In this document: positions 28,759 through 37,735 of the stretch, in pieces
How positions within the stretch are numbered: the first letter of the stretch is position 1
Layout of the letters: each line of letters starts with the position of its first letter
Made by a program: the position numbers and the translations under genes
NCBI RefSeq assembly: GCF_000761545.1
Contig: NZ_JPMY01000016.1
Coordinates: 62,001-126,000 of the forward strand
Reading direction: 5' to 3'
Length of the DNA: 64,000 nucleotides
DNA from: Pseudomonas sp. ML96
GTDB lineage: Bacteria > Pseudomonadota > Gammaproteobacteria > Pseudomonadales > Pseudomonadaceae
The notes under the pieces: generated by a model
Databases searched by the model: none
What the model was told of the DNA's origin: nothing
What the model saw: the letters and a program-made list of their open reading frames with translations, nothing else

Positions 28759-29727
28759 ATGCTCCGACTGCTCCTCTGCATTCTTCCCCTGCTCAGCGGC
28801 CTGTGCCTGGCCGGCCCGCAGGCCATTGTCCGCACGCCCGTCGAGCTGGATACCGGCAGCGGCGTGCTACACGGCACCCTGCTGCGCCCCAAGACCGAAC
28901 AGGCAGTATCCGTCGCATTGATCATCGCCGGCTCCGGCCCCACCGACCGCGACGGCAATAACCCGATGGCCGGGCGCAACGACAGCCTGAAGAAACTCGC
29001 CGAGCTGCTGGCCGCCCAGGGCGTCGCCAGCCTGCGCTACGACAAACGCGGCATCGCCGCCAGCACGGCGGCCGGGCCGGATGAGCGACAGCTCAGCCTG
29101 GAGGCCTATGCCGCCGACGCCGCACGCTGGGGCCAGCGCCTGAAGCGCGACCCGCGCTTCTCCCGGCTGATCCTTATCGGCCACAGCGAGGGCTCGCTGG
29201 TCGCCGGCATGGCCGCGCAAGGCGCCGGGGCCGATGCCCTGATCAGCATCGCCGGCAGCTCGCGACCCGTCGATGAGCTGCTCCGCGAGCAGTTGCACGA
29301 ACGCCTGCCCAACGAGCTGCTGGCCGATAGCGAACGCATTCTGGCCAGCCTCAAGCTGGGCATCCCCACCAGCAACGTGCCGGAGCGCCTGCAGGTGATA
29401 TTTCGCCCCAGCGTGCAGCCCTTCCTGATCTCGCTGTTCCGCCAGGACCCGGCGCAGGTGTTCGCCAGCCTGCGCATCCCCACGCTGATCATCCAGGGCA
29501 GTCACGACATCCAGGTCAAGGTGGCCGATGCCGAGCGCCTGCAGGCGGCGACGCCCAATGCGCGGCTAGTGGTCATCGAAGGCATGAACCACGTGATGCG
29601 CATCGTGCCCATGGACCTGCAACGCCAGCTGGCATCCTATGCTGAGCCCAAGCTGCCACTGGCCAATGAGCTAGGTGCCAGTATTCTTGCCTTCATCGAC
29701 GATCTGCCAGACTCCAGAAAACCGTAG
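28759..29727 (+). CDS. secreted alpha/beta hydrolase
   Basis: A 322-residue alpha/beta hydrolase with a signal peptide ([18 protein letters not shown]). The nucleophile elbow is GHSEGS, the oxyanion region [14 protein letters not shown], and the acidic and His positions are plausibly in [10 protein letters not shown] and GMNHVMR. The start is the ATG that opens the signal peptide, although the frame stays open far upstream as an artefact of high G+C. An equivalent gene lies at the same place beside aroC in P. aeruginosa. Substrate unknown; periplasmic esterase activity is likely. Confidence 0.85.
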   Translation: MLRLLLCILPLLSGLCLAGPQAIVRTPVELDTGSGVLHGTLLRPKTEQAVSVALIIAGSGPTDRDGNNPMAGRNDSLKKLAELLAAQGVASLRYDKRGIAASTAAGPDERQLSLEAYAADAARWGQRLKRDPRFSRLILIGHSEGSLVAGMAAQGAGADALISIAGSSRPVDELLREQLHERLPNELLADSERILASLKLGIPTSNVPERLQVIFRPSVQPFLISLFRQDPAQVFASLRIPTLIIQGSHDIQVKVADAERLQAATPNARLVVIEGMNHVMRIVPMDLQRQLASYAEPKLPLANELGASILAFIDDLPDSRKP

Positions 29728-29796
29728 CGCGACCGATACAATTTCAAACGAGCGTACCAACTGGCGCGCCACAGGCCCTTGCAAGGTATTCACTCG

Positions 29797-30579
29797 ATGT
29801 CCGACAGCCCAGCCGAGCAGCCCAGCACCGAAGAGCCGGTGGAGGCCCAACCCCATCCCTGGGAAGGGCTGGAGGCCGAGCATTTCCAATTGCTGCGCCT
29901 GGCGCCATTGCCGACCGACCGCACTACCGGGCTGCGGCCTCTGCGCTTCGTCAAACTCGGCCGCGTCGAACGGCACAACGACGAACAGAGCCTGCTGCGC
30001 CTAACAGTTGAGCTGCCGGGGCAACGCCTACGCCGCGAACAGAACCTGCTGGAGGTGTGGGTCGACCACCGCAGCCGCGAGGTCCGCTTCGGCGCCGACA
30101 AGGGCCTGCAGATCGAGCCAGCCAACCGCGGTCTGGGGCGTTTCCTGCTCGCCCAAGGCATCGCCTGGGCGCGTCAGCGCTGGGGCAGCTACACGGTCGA
30201 GGGCGGCTCCCTGGCGGTGAAGGACGTGCTCAGCGAGGACGCCCGCCTGCGCCGTGACCACTTCCTGCGCATCCAGGGTTTCGAGGTGGCCTATCAGGAC
30301 CTGGCGCAGATCAAGGCCAGCTACAGCGCCAGCCGGGTCAGCGTGCTCAACCCCGAGTGGAACCAGGAAAAGGTCCAGGTGCTCGACCTACTCGACTGCG
30401 GCGCCATGCTGCAGCAGGCCGACCAGAACCTGCACGAGCAGCAGCTCAAGATCACCAAGCTGGAGCGCCAGATCGACATGCTCCGGCGCGAAGACAGCGG
30501 CCTGCGTTTCACCATCGCCTGCCTGGTGGCGCTGGCGCTGTTCCAGGCCGGACTGCTGATCTGGATCGCAACGCGCTAG
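29797..30579 (+). CDS. conserved Pseudomonas protein with coiled coil and C-terminal membrane helix
   Basis: A 260-residue protein of unknown function, conserved next to prmB/aroC in Pseudomonas. The N-terminus is acidic and proline-rich. The centre (about 50-190) is a mixed alpha/beta globular part. ADQNLHEQQLKITKLERQIDMLRRED forms a coiled coil, followed by one terminal helix (FTIACLVALALFQAGLLIWIA). It is thus probably a tail-anchored inner-membrane protein with its bulk in the cytoplasm. ATG 29797 is preferred to a TTG at 29779. Confidence 0.75.
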   Translation: MSDSPAEQPSTEEPVEAQPHPWEGLEAEHFQLLRLAPLPTDRTTGLRPLRFVKLGRVERHNDEQSLLRLTVELPGQRLRREQNLLEVWVDHRSREVRFGADKGLQIEPANRGLGRFLLAQGIAWARQRWGSYTVEGGSLAVKDVLSEDARLRRDHFLRIQGFEVAYQDLAQIKASYSASRVSVLNPEWNQEKVQVLDLLDCGAMLQQADQNLHEQQLKITKLERQIDMLRREDSGLRFTIACLVALALFQAGLLIWIATR

Positions 30580-30585
30580 CGCGAA

Positions 30586-31500
30586 TCAGCCCTTGAGCCG
30601 CGAACGGAACAGCTTCTGGTACTCGCGGCACTGGGACGCCGCCAGCAGGAATACGCCGTGGCCACCCTGCTCGAACTCCAGCCAGGTGAAGTCCACTTCC
30701 GGGTAGATGGCCTCGACATGCACCTGGCTGTTACCCACCTCGACGATCAGCAAGCCCTTCTCGCTCAGATGGTCGGCGGCCTCGGCCAGCATCCGTCGCA
30801 CCAGGTCCAGACCATCGTCACCACAGGCCAGGCCCAGCTCCGGCTCGTGCTGGTATTCGGCCGGCATGTCGGCGAAGTCCTCGGCGTCCACATAGGGCGG
30901 GTTGGAGACGATCAGGTCGAAGCGCTGTCCCGGCAGGCCATCGAAGCCATCGCCCTGCACGGTGTACACGCGCTCTTCCAGACCATGCCGCTCGATGTTG
31001 TGGTTGGCCACCTCCAGCGCATCGAAGGACAGGTCGCCCAGCACCACTTCCGCCTCGGGGAAGGCATAGGCGCAGGCGATGCCGATGCAGCCTGAGCCGG
31101 TGCACAGGTCGAGGATGCGCATCGGTGTGGCCGGCAGCCAGGGTTCGAACTGGCTGCCGATCAGCTCGGCGATGGGCGAGCGCGGCACCAGCACACGCTC
31201 GTCAACCAGGAACGGCAGGCCGCAGAACCAGGCCTCGCCCAGCAGGTAGGCGGTCGGCACGCGATCCTCGACGCGGCGGCGGATCAGCTCCAGCAGGTGC
31301 TGTTGCTCGTCTTCTTCGAGACGGCAATCGAGGTAGGCGTCGGCAATCTCGAACGGCAGGTGCAGGGAGCCCAGCACCAGCTGGCGGGCATCGTCCCAGG
31401 CGTTGTCGGTGCCGTGGCCGAAGAACAGGCCGGCCTCGTGGAAGCGGCTGACGGCCCAGCGGATATGGTCGCGCACGGTGCGCAGGCGAGATGGGGACAC
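30586..31500 (-). CDS. prmB: ribosomal protein L3 glutamine N5-methyltransferase PrmB
   Basis: A 304-residue SAM-dependent methyltransferase that modifies a Gln of ribosomal protein L3. The SAM loop is [14 protein letters not shown] and the substrate motif is [10 protein letters not shown], with the PrmB-type N-terminal helical domain ([13 protein letters not shown]). The NPPY motif marks Gln/Asn N-methylation. It converges on the tail-anchored protein gene with 6 bp between stops. Confidence 0.94.
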   Translation of the reverse strand: MSPSRLRTVRDHIRWAVSRFHEAGLFFGHGTDNAWDDARQLVLGSLHLPFEIADAYLDCRLEEDEQQHLLELIRRRVEDRVPTAYLLGEAWFCGLPFLVDERVLVPRSPIAELIGSQFEPWLPATPMRILDLCTGSGCIGIACAYAFPEAEVVLGDLSFDALEVANHNIERHGLEERVYTVQGDGFDGLPGQRFDLIVSNPPYVDAEDFADMPAEYQHEPELGLACGDDGLDLVRRMLAEAADHLSEKGLLIVEVGNSQVHVEAIYPEVDFTWLEFEQGGHGVFLLAASQCREYQKLFRSRLKG

Positions 31501-31701
31501 GGCGGATACCTCGAAAATCGGTGCGCGATTCTAACAGGACGAAACAAAACTACTCGGCCCGTTTGCCGAAACCGCCGCCATCATTTCCAGGCAATAGCGC
31601 CGCGCCGCCGCCCATAGCGATAATCGACGCGACACACAAGAGGTTCACATATCGGCCTGGCGAGCAGAGAATAGACGCATCGTTGCTATAGGAGCCCCCC
31701 C
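31501..31701. promoter_or_regulatory. divergent region of prmB and the isochorismatase-fold gene
   Basis: About 200 bp with no gene seen. It should hold both promoters. The plus-strand gene has an AGGAG ribosome site separated from its ATG by a run of seven C. I see no clear operator palindrome. Confidence 0.4.
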
Positions 31702-32295
31702 ATGTCCGATCCGAAAACGCTGTTCCAACTGCTCGGACGCGGTTATGCCCCAGCCACTCTCAGCAAGGCGACTCTCTTGGTTATCGATGCCCAGGAGGAG
31801 TACCGCAGTGGTGTTCTGCAGCTGCCCGATGTCGAGGCAGCCATCAGCGAGATCGCGACCCTGATGGGCGCCGCGCGCAACCTCGGTTCCCCCGTCGTGC
31901 ATGTTCGCCATCTCGGCATCCCCGGCGGCTTCCTCGACCCGCAAGGGCCGCGTGGTCGCTTCATCGAGGGGCTCGCCCCGCTGGCCAGTGAGCCGGTAGT
32001 GGAGAAGCGCCTGCCCAATGCCTTCGCCGGTACCGAGTTGCACGAACGCCTGCAGCAGAGCGGCAACCTGGACCTGATCATCTGCGGCTTCATGACCCAC
32101 TCCAGCGTCAGCACCACCGTGCGTGCGGCCAAGGACTACGGTTATCGCTGCACCCTGGTGGACACCGCCTGCGCTACTCGCGACCTGCCCTACCAGGACG
32201 AACTGATCCCGGCCCGGGACCTGCACCGCATGACCCTGGCGGCGCTCTCCGACAACTATGCGATGGTCGTGCCCCAGGCCCGCGCGCTGCTCTAG
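31702..32295 (+). CDS. isochorismatase-fold hydrolase with Ser in place of the catalytic Cys
   Basis: A 197-residue protein of the isochorismatase/cysteine hydrolase family. Of the usual triad, Asp29 (LLVIDAQEEY) and Lys102 (VEKRLPNAF) are present, but the nucleophile position reads MTHSSVSTT, with Ser135 where amidase members have Cys (T-x-x-C-V). True isochorismatases such as EntB also lack that Cys, so loss of amidase chemistry, vinyl-ether hydrolysis or a Ser-based variant are all possible. It is flanked by prmB and a small membrane protein, which give no pathway clue. Confidence 0.85.
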   Translation: MSDPKTLFQLLGRGYAPATLSKATLLVIDAQEEYRSGVLQLPDVEAAISEIATLMGAARNLGSPVVHVRHLGIPGGFLDPQGPRGRFIEGLAPLASEPVVEKRLPNAFAGTELHERLQQSGNLDLIICGFMTHSSVSTTVRAAKDYGYRCTLVDTACATRDLPYQDELIPARDLHRMTLAALSDNYAMVVPQARALL

Positions 32296-32388
32296 GTTCC
32301 GCCCGCACCGCTACTCGGTGAAGTCCAGCGGCCGGAACCCAACTGAATGGGGCCGGTCATAGCGCCGATAGCCCGAGAGGAAATCGGA

Positions 32389-32712
32389 ATGAAGCTTGAT
32401 GGATTCGATGCACGCCGCTTGCGCCCCCGTGGCCCCGGTAACTGGCGCTGGCGCGCACTCGGTGCGCTCGCCGCGCTGTTCGCCGCCTGCGGCGTAATGC
32501 TCAGCATGGCCGGGGCAGCCACCCTGCTCGGCCGCCCTCCGGCTCTCGGCGCACTGAACGACAGCGCCGGTGCCGCCATCGTCCTGCTGCTGTTCGGCCT
32601 GTTCCTGCTGTGGGGTGGCGTGAATGTCTGGCGCCGTTGCCGTCGACGCATGCGTCGGCAGTACGGCAACGATCTGAGCCTGTCGCCACGGTTGCTGAAA
32701 AAGCGCGGCTGA
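32389..32712 (+). CDS. small two-helix membrane protein
   Basis: A 107-residue protein with a basic N-terminus (FDARRLRPRGPGNWRWR), two hydrophobic helices (ALGALAALFAACGVMLSMAGAATLL and AAIVLLLFGLFLLWGGVNVW) and a very basic C-terminal tail (RRCRRRMRRQYG). There is no recognised domain. The start at 32389 has GAGGAA upstream. Function unknown. Confidence 0.7.
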   Translation: MKLDGFDARRLRPRGPGNWRWRALGALAALFAACGVMLSMAGAATLLGRPPALGALNDSAGAAIVLLLFGLFLLWGGVNVWRRCRRRMRRQYGNDLSLSPRLLKKRG

Positions 32713-32746
32713 AGCCGGTAAACTCGCCTCTCCCGTGGAGGCCTTC

Positions 32747-33307
32747 ATGCAAGACGACGATTTTTCCCTGTTCCAGTCCGCCGTGCACGGCGTCAAGCCG
32801 ATCAGCCACGATCGCGCCGACACCGGCAAGCCCAAGGCCGACCGCCAGCGCATCAACACCCTGCGCCAGGCTGCCACCGTGAAGACCGAGCAGGTCAAGG
32901 TGGATGGCCTTTCTGACCAGTTCGTCATCGACGTCGGCGCTGAAGACGAGCTGTACTGGGCCCGCGACGGCGTACAGGACGGCCAGATGCGCAAGCTCAA
33001 GGCCGGCCAGGTGCCCTTCGAAGGCAGCCTCGACCTGCACGGCATGACCGTGGAAAAAGCCCGCGAAATCCTCTGGGACTTCTTCGCCGAAGCCGCGCGC
33101 ATGGAAGTGCGTTGCGTACGTGTGACCCACGGCAAAGCCGTGCGCACGGACGGCAAGCGCCCGATGATCAAGAGCCACGTCAACACCTGGCTGCGCCAGC
33201 ACCCGCAGGTGCTGGGCTTCACCTCCTGCATCGCCAAGCATGGCGGCACCGGCGCGGTGTACATCCTGCTCAAGCGCACCATGCTAGACGGCCGCGACGA
33301 ATACTGA
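32747..33307 (+). CDS. Smr domain endonuclease-like protein
   Basis: A 186-residue stand-alone Smr-domain protein, YdaL/SmrA-like. The C-terminal half carries the Smr signatures LDLHGMTVEKAREIL and VTHGKA, ending in IAKHGGTGAVYILLK. E. coli relatives nick DNA; others act on stalled ribosomes or mRNA. The ATG at 32747 follows GGAG by eight bases; a GTG four codons earlier is possible. It converges on the CMD gene with stops one base apart. Confidence 0.9.
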   Translation: MQDDDFSLFQSAVHGVKPISHDRADTGKPKADRQRINTLRQAATVKTEQVKVDGLSDQFVIDVGAEDELYWARDGVQDGQMRKLKAGQVPFEGSLDLHGMTVEKAREILWDFFAEAARMEVRCVRVTHGKAVRTDGKRPMIKSHVNTWLRQHPQVLGFTSCIAKHGGTGAVYILLKRTMLDGRDEY

Positions 33308-33856
33308 TCAACCCGGGAAGCGCGGCGCGTATTCCTCCCGCTCCACCCGCAGGCCGTTCAGCAGGAACGATACCGTGTGATAGAAGCCGACCAGCGACAG
33401 ACACTCGATCAGTTGCTCGTCGCTGAAGTGCTCGCGCAGCCGGCCCCAGAGCACGTCATCCACCGTCGACTTGTCGTGCAGGCTGTCCGCCAGTGCCAAC
33501 AGCGCGAGTTGCTCCGGGCGCCATAACCCAGCGTCCGGCGCGGCCCGGCAGGTATCCGCCAGTTGCGCCTGGCTAAAGCCGGTCTTGGCGGTATAGAACG
33601 CCACATGCACGCCCCACTCATACTCAGCGCCGCAACGCGCGGTGGTCCGCAGGATCAGTAGCTCGCGGTCCGCCAGGCTGATGCTGCCATGGTCTAGCAG
33701 GCCCCCGGCGAAGAAGCGCTGCAGCACCCGCGGGTTGCGCGCCATGCTGGTGAACAGCTTCAGCGGCTCGACGCCCGGCGGCATGATGCGGGCGAAGGCA
33801 GCCTGTAGATCCTCGGCGTAAGGCGGCTGTACGGGTTCGACTCGTGCTTGTGTCAT
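33308..33856 (-). CDS. carboxymuconolactone decarboxylase family protein
   Basis: A 182-residue AhpD-like/CMD fold protein. DRELLILRTTARCGAEYEWGVHV is the active-site helix. It has one Cys and the E-x-x-x-H arrangement rather than the CxxC of AhpD, so thiol peroxidase function is not implied. It diverges from the HxlR gene across a 73-bp region with two near-identical palindromes, and AGGAGG precedes the start. It is very likely the target of that regulator. Substrate unknown. Confidence 0.88.
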   Translation of the reverse strand: MTQARVEPVQPPYAEDLQAAFARIMPPGVEPLKLFTSMARNPRVLQRFFAGGLLDHGSISLADRELLILRTTARCGAEYEWGVHVAFYTAKTGFSQAQLADTCRAAPDAGLWRPEQLALLALADSLHDKSTVDDVLWGRLREHFSDEQLIECLSLVGFYHTVSFLLNGLRVEREEYAPRFPG

Positions 33857-33870
33857 GATGGCCTCCTGGC

Positions 33871-33887
33871 GCTACGATTTACGTAGC
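33871..33887. promoter_or_regulatory. palindromic operator 1 (HxlR/CMD)
   Basis: GCTACGATTTACGTAGC: arms GCTAC and GTAGC, seven-base spacer. It lies 15 bp upstream of the CMD start codon. Its partner has the same arms and spacer, 30 bp centre to centre. Confidence 0.75.
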
Positions 33888-33900
33888 AAGAATCTAGACC

Positions 33901-33917
33901 GCTACAAAATAAGTAGC
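33901..33917. promoter_or_regulatory. palindromic operator 2 (HxlR/CMD)
   Basis: GCTACAAAATAAGTAGC: the same arms and spacing as the first site. It ends immediately before the AAGGAGG ribosome site of the HxlR gene, so bound regulator would block its own gene. Confidence 0.75.
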
Positions 33918-33929
33918 AAGGAGGCCTCG

Positions 33930-34271
33930 TTGAATCTTCCCTTGCCCGGCAATCCGGTACGCGGCTCGGACAGCGGCCGGCCAATCATGGCGCTGTTCGA
34001 TCTGCTCGGCCGGCGCTGGAGCCTGCGGGTGCTCTGGGAGTTGTACCAGGCGCCGGCGACTTTCCGTGAGCTGCAGACGCGCTGCGAAGGCCTGTCGCCC
34101 TCGGTGCTCAATACTCGTCTTGGCGAGCTGCGTGAGGCACAGCTGGTGGAGAACGGCAGCAGCGGCTATCAGCTTTCGAGCCTGGGCCAGGAGCTGGCGC
34201 TGCAATGTTTGCCGTTGGCGCAATGGGCCGAAGGCTGGGCCGCGCAACTGCCGCCACGGCCGGAAAAGTAG
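33930..34271 (+). CDS. HxlR-family winged-helix transcriptional regulator
   Basis: A 113-residue HxlR-family regulator. [31 protein letters not shown] and [20 protein letters not shown] form the winged helix. The start is a TTG at 33930 because AAGGAGG lies just upstream; the longer frame would run through both operators. The N-terminal Cys used for thiol sensing in some family members is absent, so it probably senses a small ligand instead. It likely represses itself and the divergent CMD gene. Confidence 0.9.
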   Translation: MNLPLPGNPVRGSDSGRPIMALFDLLGRRWSLRVLWELYQAPATFRELQTRCEGLSPSVLNTRLGELREAQLVENGSSGYQLSSLGQELALQCLPLAQWAEGWAAQLPPRPEK

Positions 34272-34354
34272 GCTCGGCTGGCGTACTTCGCCCTTGCCAG
34301 CGCTGCGCCTGCGCCCTACCCTGCGCCCCTGAGCATCAACCCACAGGAAGACCC

Positions 34355-34903
34355 ATGTCCCTGGAACAGCAATACACCGCGATTCTCGGCCAGCTCGGCG
34401 AGGACGTTTCCCGCGAAGGCCTGCTCGACACGCCGAAGCGCGCGGCCAAAGCCATGCAGTACCTCTGCCGTGGCTACCAGCAGACCCTCGAGGAAGTCAC
34501 CAACGGCGCCCTGTTCAGCTCCGACAACAGCGAAATGGTGCTGGTGAAGAACATCGAGCTGTACTCGCTGTGCGAACACCACCTGCTGCCCTTCATCGGC
34601 AAGGCCCACGTGGCCTACATCCCGAGCGGCAAGGTGTTGGGCCTGTCCAAGGTGGCGCGCATCGTCGATATGTACGCCCGCCGCCTGCAGATCCAGGAAA
34701 ACCTCAGCCGGCAGATCGCCGAAGCGATCCAGCAGGTCACCGGCGCCCTGGGCGTAGCCGTGGTGATCGAGGCGCAGCACATGTGCATGATGATGCGCGG
34801 CGTGGAGAAGCAGAACTCCTCCATGGTCACCTCGGTGATGCTCGGCGAGTTCCGCGAGAACGCCGCCACCCGTAGCGAGTTCCTCAGCCTGATCAAGGAC
34901 TGA
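34355..34903 (+). CDS. folE: GTP cyclohydrolase I FolE
   Basis: A 182-residue enzyme that makes dihydroneopterin triphosphate from GTP, the first step of folate and pterin synthesis. The zinc site is CEHHLLPF with the distal Cys in [33 protein letters not shown] is also diagnostic. The start at 34355 ([11 protein letters not shown]) has AGGAAG upstream. A terminator follows its stop. Whether this is the only folE copy cannot be seen here. Confidence 0.96.
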   Translation: MSLEQQYTAILGQLGEDVSREGLLDTPKRAAKAMQYLCRGYQQTLEEVTNGALFSSDNSEMVLVKNIELYSLCEHHLLPFIGKAHVAYIPSGKVLGLSKVARIVDMYARRLQIQENLSRQIAEAIQQVTGALGVAVVIEAQHMCMMMRGVEKQNSSMVTSVMLGEFRENAATRSEFLSLIKD

Positions 34904-34916
34904 GCCGCTGCGCGGT

Positions 34917-34945
34917 AAAAAAGCCGGCCCTGCGCCGGCTTTTTC
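34917..34945 (+). terminator. rho-independent terminator after folE
   Basis: AGCCGG and CCGGCT arms inside an A run and a T run. It can also serve the convergent GFA-family gene. Confidence 0.9.
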
Positions 34946-34966
34946 ATGCCCGTGACACTCTCGCGC

Positions 34967-35314
34967 TCAGTGGTCGCGACCGTTCCAGGGCACGATCCTG
35001 AAGGGCGAAAGATCGACGCCATCCAGGCAGCGCGCATTGATCGCCGCCATCAATCGGCCCTCCGGCCCCGGTGCCTCGCTGAACGGCGCGCAGCCGCAGA
35101 CATCGCAGAAATGGTGGGCAATCTTCAGCGTATTGAAGCGATAGGTCGGCAGCTCGCCCTCTGGCGTCTTCAACTTCAGCTGCTCACGCCCGACGAACCA
35201 CAGCAGCCCACCACGCTTGCTGCACAACGAGCAGTTGCACTCGGTCAGGCTGTCGATCTCGCCGCTCACGCTGAAACTGATCTTGCCGCAATGGCAACTG
35301 CCCTGATGGCTCAT
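34967..35314 (-). CDS. GFA family zinc-binding protein
   Basis: A 115-residue GFA/CENP-V-type protein (glutathione-dependent formaldehyde-activating fold). Zinc-binding Cys groups are SCHCG, CNCSLC and CDVCG. Most family members have unknown substrates, and true formaldehyde-glutathione chemistry is shown for few. The ATG at 35314 starts the family N-terminus; the frame is open further up without similarity. Confidence 0.88.
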   Translation of the reverse strand: MSHQGSCHCGKISFSVSGEIDSLTECNCSLCSKRGGLLWFVGREQLKLKTPEGELPTYRFNTLKIAHHFCDVCGCAPFSEAPGPEGRLMAAINARCLDGVDLSPFRIVPWNGRDH

Positions 35315-35481
35315 CTCATGCACTCCTGTGCGCCTCACCCAGGACTGCAAGCTAGTTCGCCACCACCCGGCTCGCCAGCGACACCGAAGAAAATCGCCGG
35401 CAAAGCGATATCCGGCGCTGCCAAGGGCGAGCAACTCGGGTACCCTGCCGCCCCTTTTCACCATTCCAGGAATGCTCGGCG

Positions 35482-35853
35482 ATGCTCATCAAGGCACTGC
35501 GGATCGGCCTCGGCCAGATCATCATCTTTCTCGACTTCATCACCCGCCCACGCAAGCTCAAGCGCGGCGCGCAGGAGCAAGCCCAGGTCGAGAGTGCGGC
35601 GAAGAGTCTGGCGTTGTACCAGTTCCACGCCTGCCCGTTCTGCGTGAAGACCCGCCGCACCCTGCACCGCCTCAACGTGCCGGTGGCGCTTCGTGACGCG
35701 AAGAACGACGAAGCCCGCCGCCAGGAGCTGCTGGAACAGGGTGGCAAGGTGCAGGTGCCCTGCCTGCGTATCGAGGATCAGGGCGAGGTGCGCTGGCTGT
35801 ACGAGTCCAAGGCTATTGGCGCTTATCTGAACGAGCGTTTCGCCGCGCAGTAA
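35482..35853 (+). CDS. glutaredoxin/GST N-terminal-like protein with N-terminal amphipathic helix
   Basis: A 123-residue protein. After a hydrophobic N-terminal stretch (LIKALRIGLGQIIIFLDFITRP) comes a thioredoxin fold with the CPFC motif (YQFHACPFCVKTRRTL), the cis-Pro site KVQVPCLRI and the terminal LYESKAIGAYLNERF. It is a glutaredoxin-like, GST-N-type single-domain protein, possibly membrane-associated. It diverges from the GFA gene and converges with the GST gene. Confidence 0.85.
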   Translation: MLIKALRIGLGQIIIFLDFITRPRKLKRGAQEQAQVESAAKSLALYQFHACPFCVKTRRTLHRLNVPVALRDAKNDEARRQELLEQGGKVQVPCLRIEDQGEVRWLYESKAIGAYLNERFAAQ

Positions 35854-35893
35854 GCCCCTGCAGCGGGCCCGTCGGGGCCCGCTCCGGCCGATC

Positions 35894-36496
35894 TCAGCCG
35901 AACATGCTCACATGGCGAGGATGGCTGGCAACGCGAGCGAGCCAGGCGTTGATCGCCGGGTAGGCAGCCAGGTCGAAGCCGCCTTCGCTGGCCACGTGGG
36001 TGTAGGCGTACAGCGCGATATCGGCCAGGGTGAACTGCTCGCCCACCAGGTACGGCGTGCGTTCGAGCTGCTGCTCCATCACCTTGAAGGCCTTGTGGCC
36101 GCCCTTGTGGCAGTTCTCGTACTCGGCGCGGCGCTCTTCTGGCAGCCCCAGATAGAGCTGAATGAAACGAGCGACCGCGACATAGGGCTCGTGGCTGTAC
36201 TGCTCGAAGAATTGCCACTGCAGCATCTGCGTGCGCAGGCGAGGCTCGGTCGGGATGAACTCGCTGCCGTCGGCGAGGAAGTTGAGGATGGCATTGGACT
36301 CCCAGAGGAAGGTGCCATCTTCCAGCTCCAGCACCGGAATCTTGCCGTTGGGGTTCTTGGCCAGAAACTCGGCGGTCTGCGTCTCGCCCTTGAGGATGTC
36401 GATCGGCAGCCACTGGTACTCATGGCCGAGCAGATTGAGCATCAGCTTGACCTTGTAGCAGTTACCGGAACGGTAATCGCCGTAGACCTTGAGCAT
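35894..36496 (-). CDS. glutathione S-transferase
   Basis: A 200-residue cytosolic GST. The N-terminal thioredoxin fold begins MLKVYGDYRSGNCYKVKLML, with GKIPVLELEDGTFLWESNAIL forming the glutathione site, and the C-terminal helical domain ends FTLADIALYAYTHVASEGG. A Ser/Cys near the start is the likely catalytic residue. It follows the aminotransferase by 2 bp, so they form one unit, as at the corresponding P. aeruginosa locus. Confidence 0.9.
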   Translation of the reverse strand: MLKVYGDYRSGNCYKVKLMLNLLGHEYQWLPIDILKGETQTAEFLAKNPNGKIPVLELEDGTFLWESNAILNFLADGSEFIPTEPRLRTQMLQWQFFEQYSHEPYVAVARFIQLYLGLPEERRAEYENCHKGGHKAFKVMEQQLERTPYLVGEQFTLADIALYAYTHVASEGGFDLAAYPAINAWLARVASHPRHVSMFG

Positions 36497-36498
36497 AA

Positions 36499-37659
36499 CT
36501 ACTGTCCTCCTTGCGCTTCACGGATCACTGCCGCCAGGCGGCGCAGGCCCTCGCCGAGCTTCTCCGGCGGGACGTGGCTGAAGTTCAGTCGCAGATGACC
36601 GGGGTTGGCATCCGGATCGACGAAGAACGGCTCGCCCGGCATGAACGCAACGTTCTGCGCCATGGCCGGCTGCAGCAGCGTGCGGGTGTCCAGCTTGTCG
36701 TTCAGGGTCAGCCAGAAGAACAGGCCGCCCTGCGGCACCTGCCAGCTGGCCAGATCACCGAAATGCTCCTCCAGCGCCACCTGCATGGCGTCGCGGCGCA
36801 CGCGGTAGAAGTCGCGCAGCTCCGCTAGGTGAGCGCTGTATTTCTCGGTGCCGAACCACTGCAGTGCCTGCCACTGACCGATGCGGTTGGTGTGCAGGTC
36901 GGCGGCTTGTTTCAGACGCAGCAGGTGCGGGAACAGGTCCGGGCTGGCGATCAGGAAGCCGACGCGCAGGCCCGGCAGCAGGGTCTTCGACACGGTGCCG
37001 GTGTAGATCCAGCTGGTGCGCTGCAGGCGGCTGACGATCGGCGTGGCGCTGCCGGCATCGAACACCAGTTCGCGGTACGGCTCGTCCTCGATCAGGGTCA
37101 CGTTGAACTCGTCGAGCAGCGCCGCCACGGCGTCACGCTTAGCCTCGCTATAGCGCACGGCGGACGGGTTCTGGAAGGTCGGGATCAGGTAGGCGAAGGC
37201 CGGCTTGTGCTTCTGCAGGCGCTCGCGCAGGGCTTCCAGCTCGGGGCCATCGGCTTCCTGCGGCACGGTGATGCAGTCGGCGCCGAACAGCTGGAACGAC
37301 TGCAGCGCGGCCAGGTAGGTCGGCGCTTCCACTAGGATTTCAGTGCCCGGATCGATGAACAGCTTGCTGGCCAGGTCCAGGGTCTGCTGCGAACCGCAGG
37401 TGATTAGCACCTGGCTGGCATCGCACTGCACGCCCAGTTTGCGCGCCTCGGCGGCCACTGCCTCGCGCAGCGCTGGCTCGCCCTCGCTCATGCCGTACTG
37501 GCCGATGGAGGCCGGCATCTCGCTCCAGTCCACCTTCGGCAACATCGGCTCGGCTGGCAGGCCGCCAGCAAAGGACATCACCTCCGGACGCTGCGCCGCA
37601 GCAAGGATTTCGCGAATCAGGGAGCTTTTGAGGCGGGCAACGCGTTCGGAGAAGGCCAT
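36499..37659 (-). CDS. PLP-dependent aminotransferase (MocR-free class I, 2-aminoadipate type)
   Basis: A 386-residue class I/II fold aminotransferase of the LysN/2-aminoadipate-like group. The PLP-Lys lies in TGTVSKTLLPGLRVGFL, and the phosphate-binding and ring-stacking parts in ITCGSQQTLDLASKLF and LIEDEPYRELVF. The start at 37659 (MAFSERVARLKSSLIREIL) is favoured; an in-frame start 13 codons earlier would run through part of the MarR operator. The substrate is not predictable beyond aromatic or alpha-amino acids. It is likely under the divergent MarR protein. Confidence 0.9.
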   Translation of the reverse strand: MAFSERVARLKSSLIREILAAAQRPEVMSFAGGLPAEPMLPKVDWSEMPASIGQYGMSEGEPALREAVAAEARKLGVQCDASQVLITCGSQQTLDLASKLFIDPGTEILVEAPTYLAALQSFQLFGADCITVPQEADGPELEALRERLQKHKPAFAYLIPTFQNPSAVRYSEAKRDAVAALLDEFNVTLIEDEPYRELVFDAGSATPIVSRLQRTSWIYTGTVSKTLLPGLRVGFLIASPDLFPHLLRLKQAADLHTNRIGQWQALQWFGTEKYSAHLAELRDFYRVRRDAMQVALEEHFGDLASWQVPQGGLFFWLTLNDKLDTRTLLQPAMAQNVAFMPGEPFFVDPDANPGHLRLNFSHVPPEKLGEGLRRLAAVIREAQGGQ

Positions 37660-37692
37660 GAAATCACCGGGTAGCACAGGCAGGGAAAATTG

Positions 37693-37709
37693 GGTCAAAC
37701 TGTTTGACC
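37693..37709. promoter_or_regulatory. palindromic operator 1 (MarR/aminotransferase)
   Basis: GGTCAAACTGTTTGACC is a perfect palindrome around a CTG/CAG centre, in the 82-bp gap between the aminotransferase and MarR genes. Confidence 0.8.
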
Positions 37710-37735
37710 GAAACTACGACGACGGGAATGGATAC

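Noticed and set aside
31684..31701. C7 run before the isochorismatase-fold gene as a third copy of the C-rich motif
   Set aside because: It lacks the following GCG and any complementary arms. It is simply the spacer between AGGAG and the ATG.
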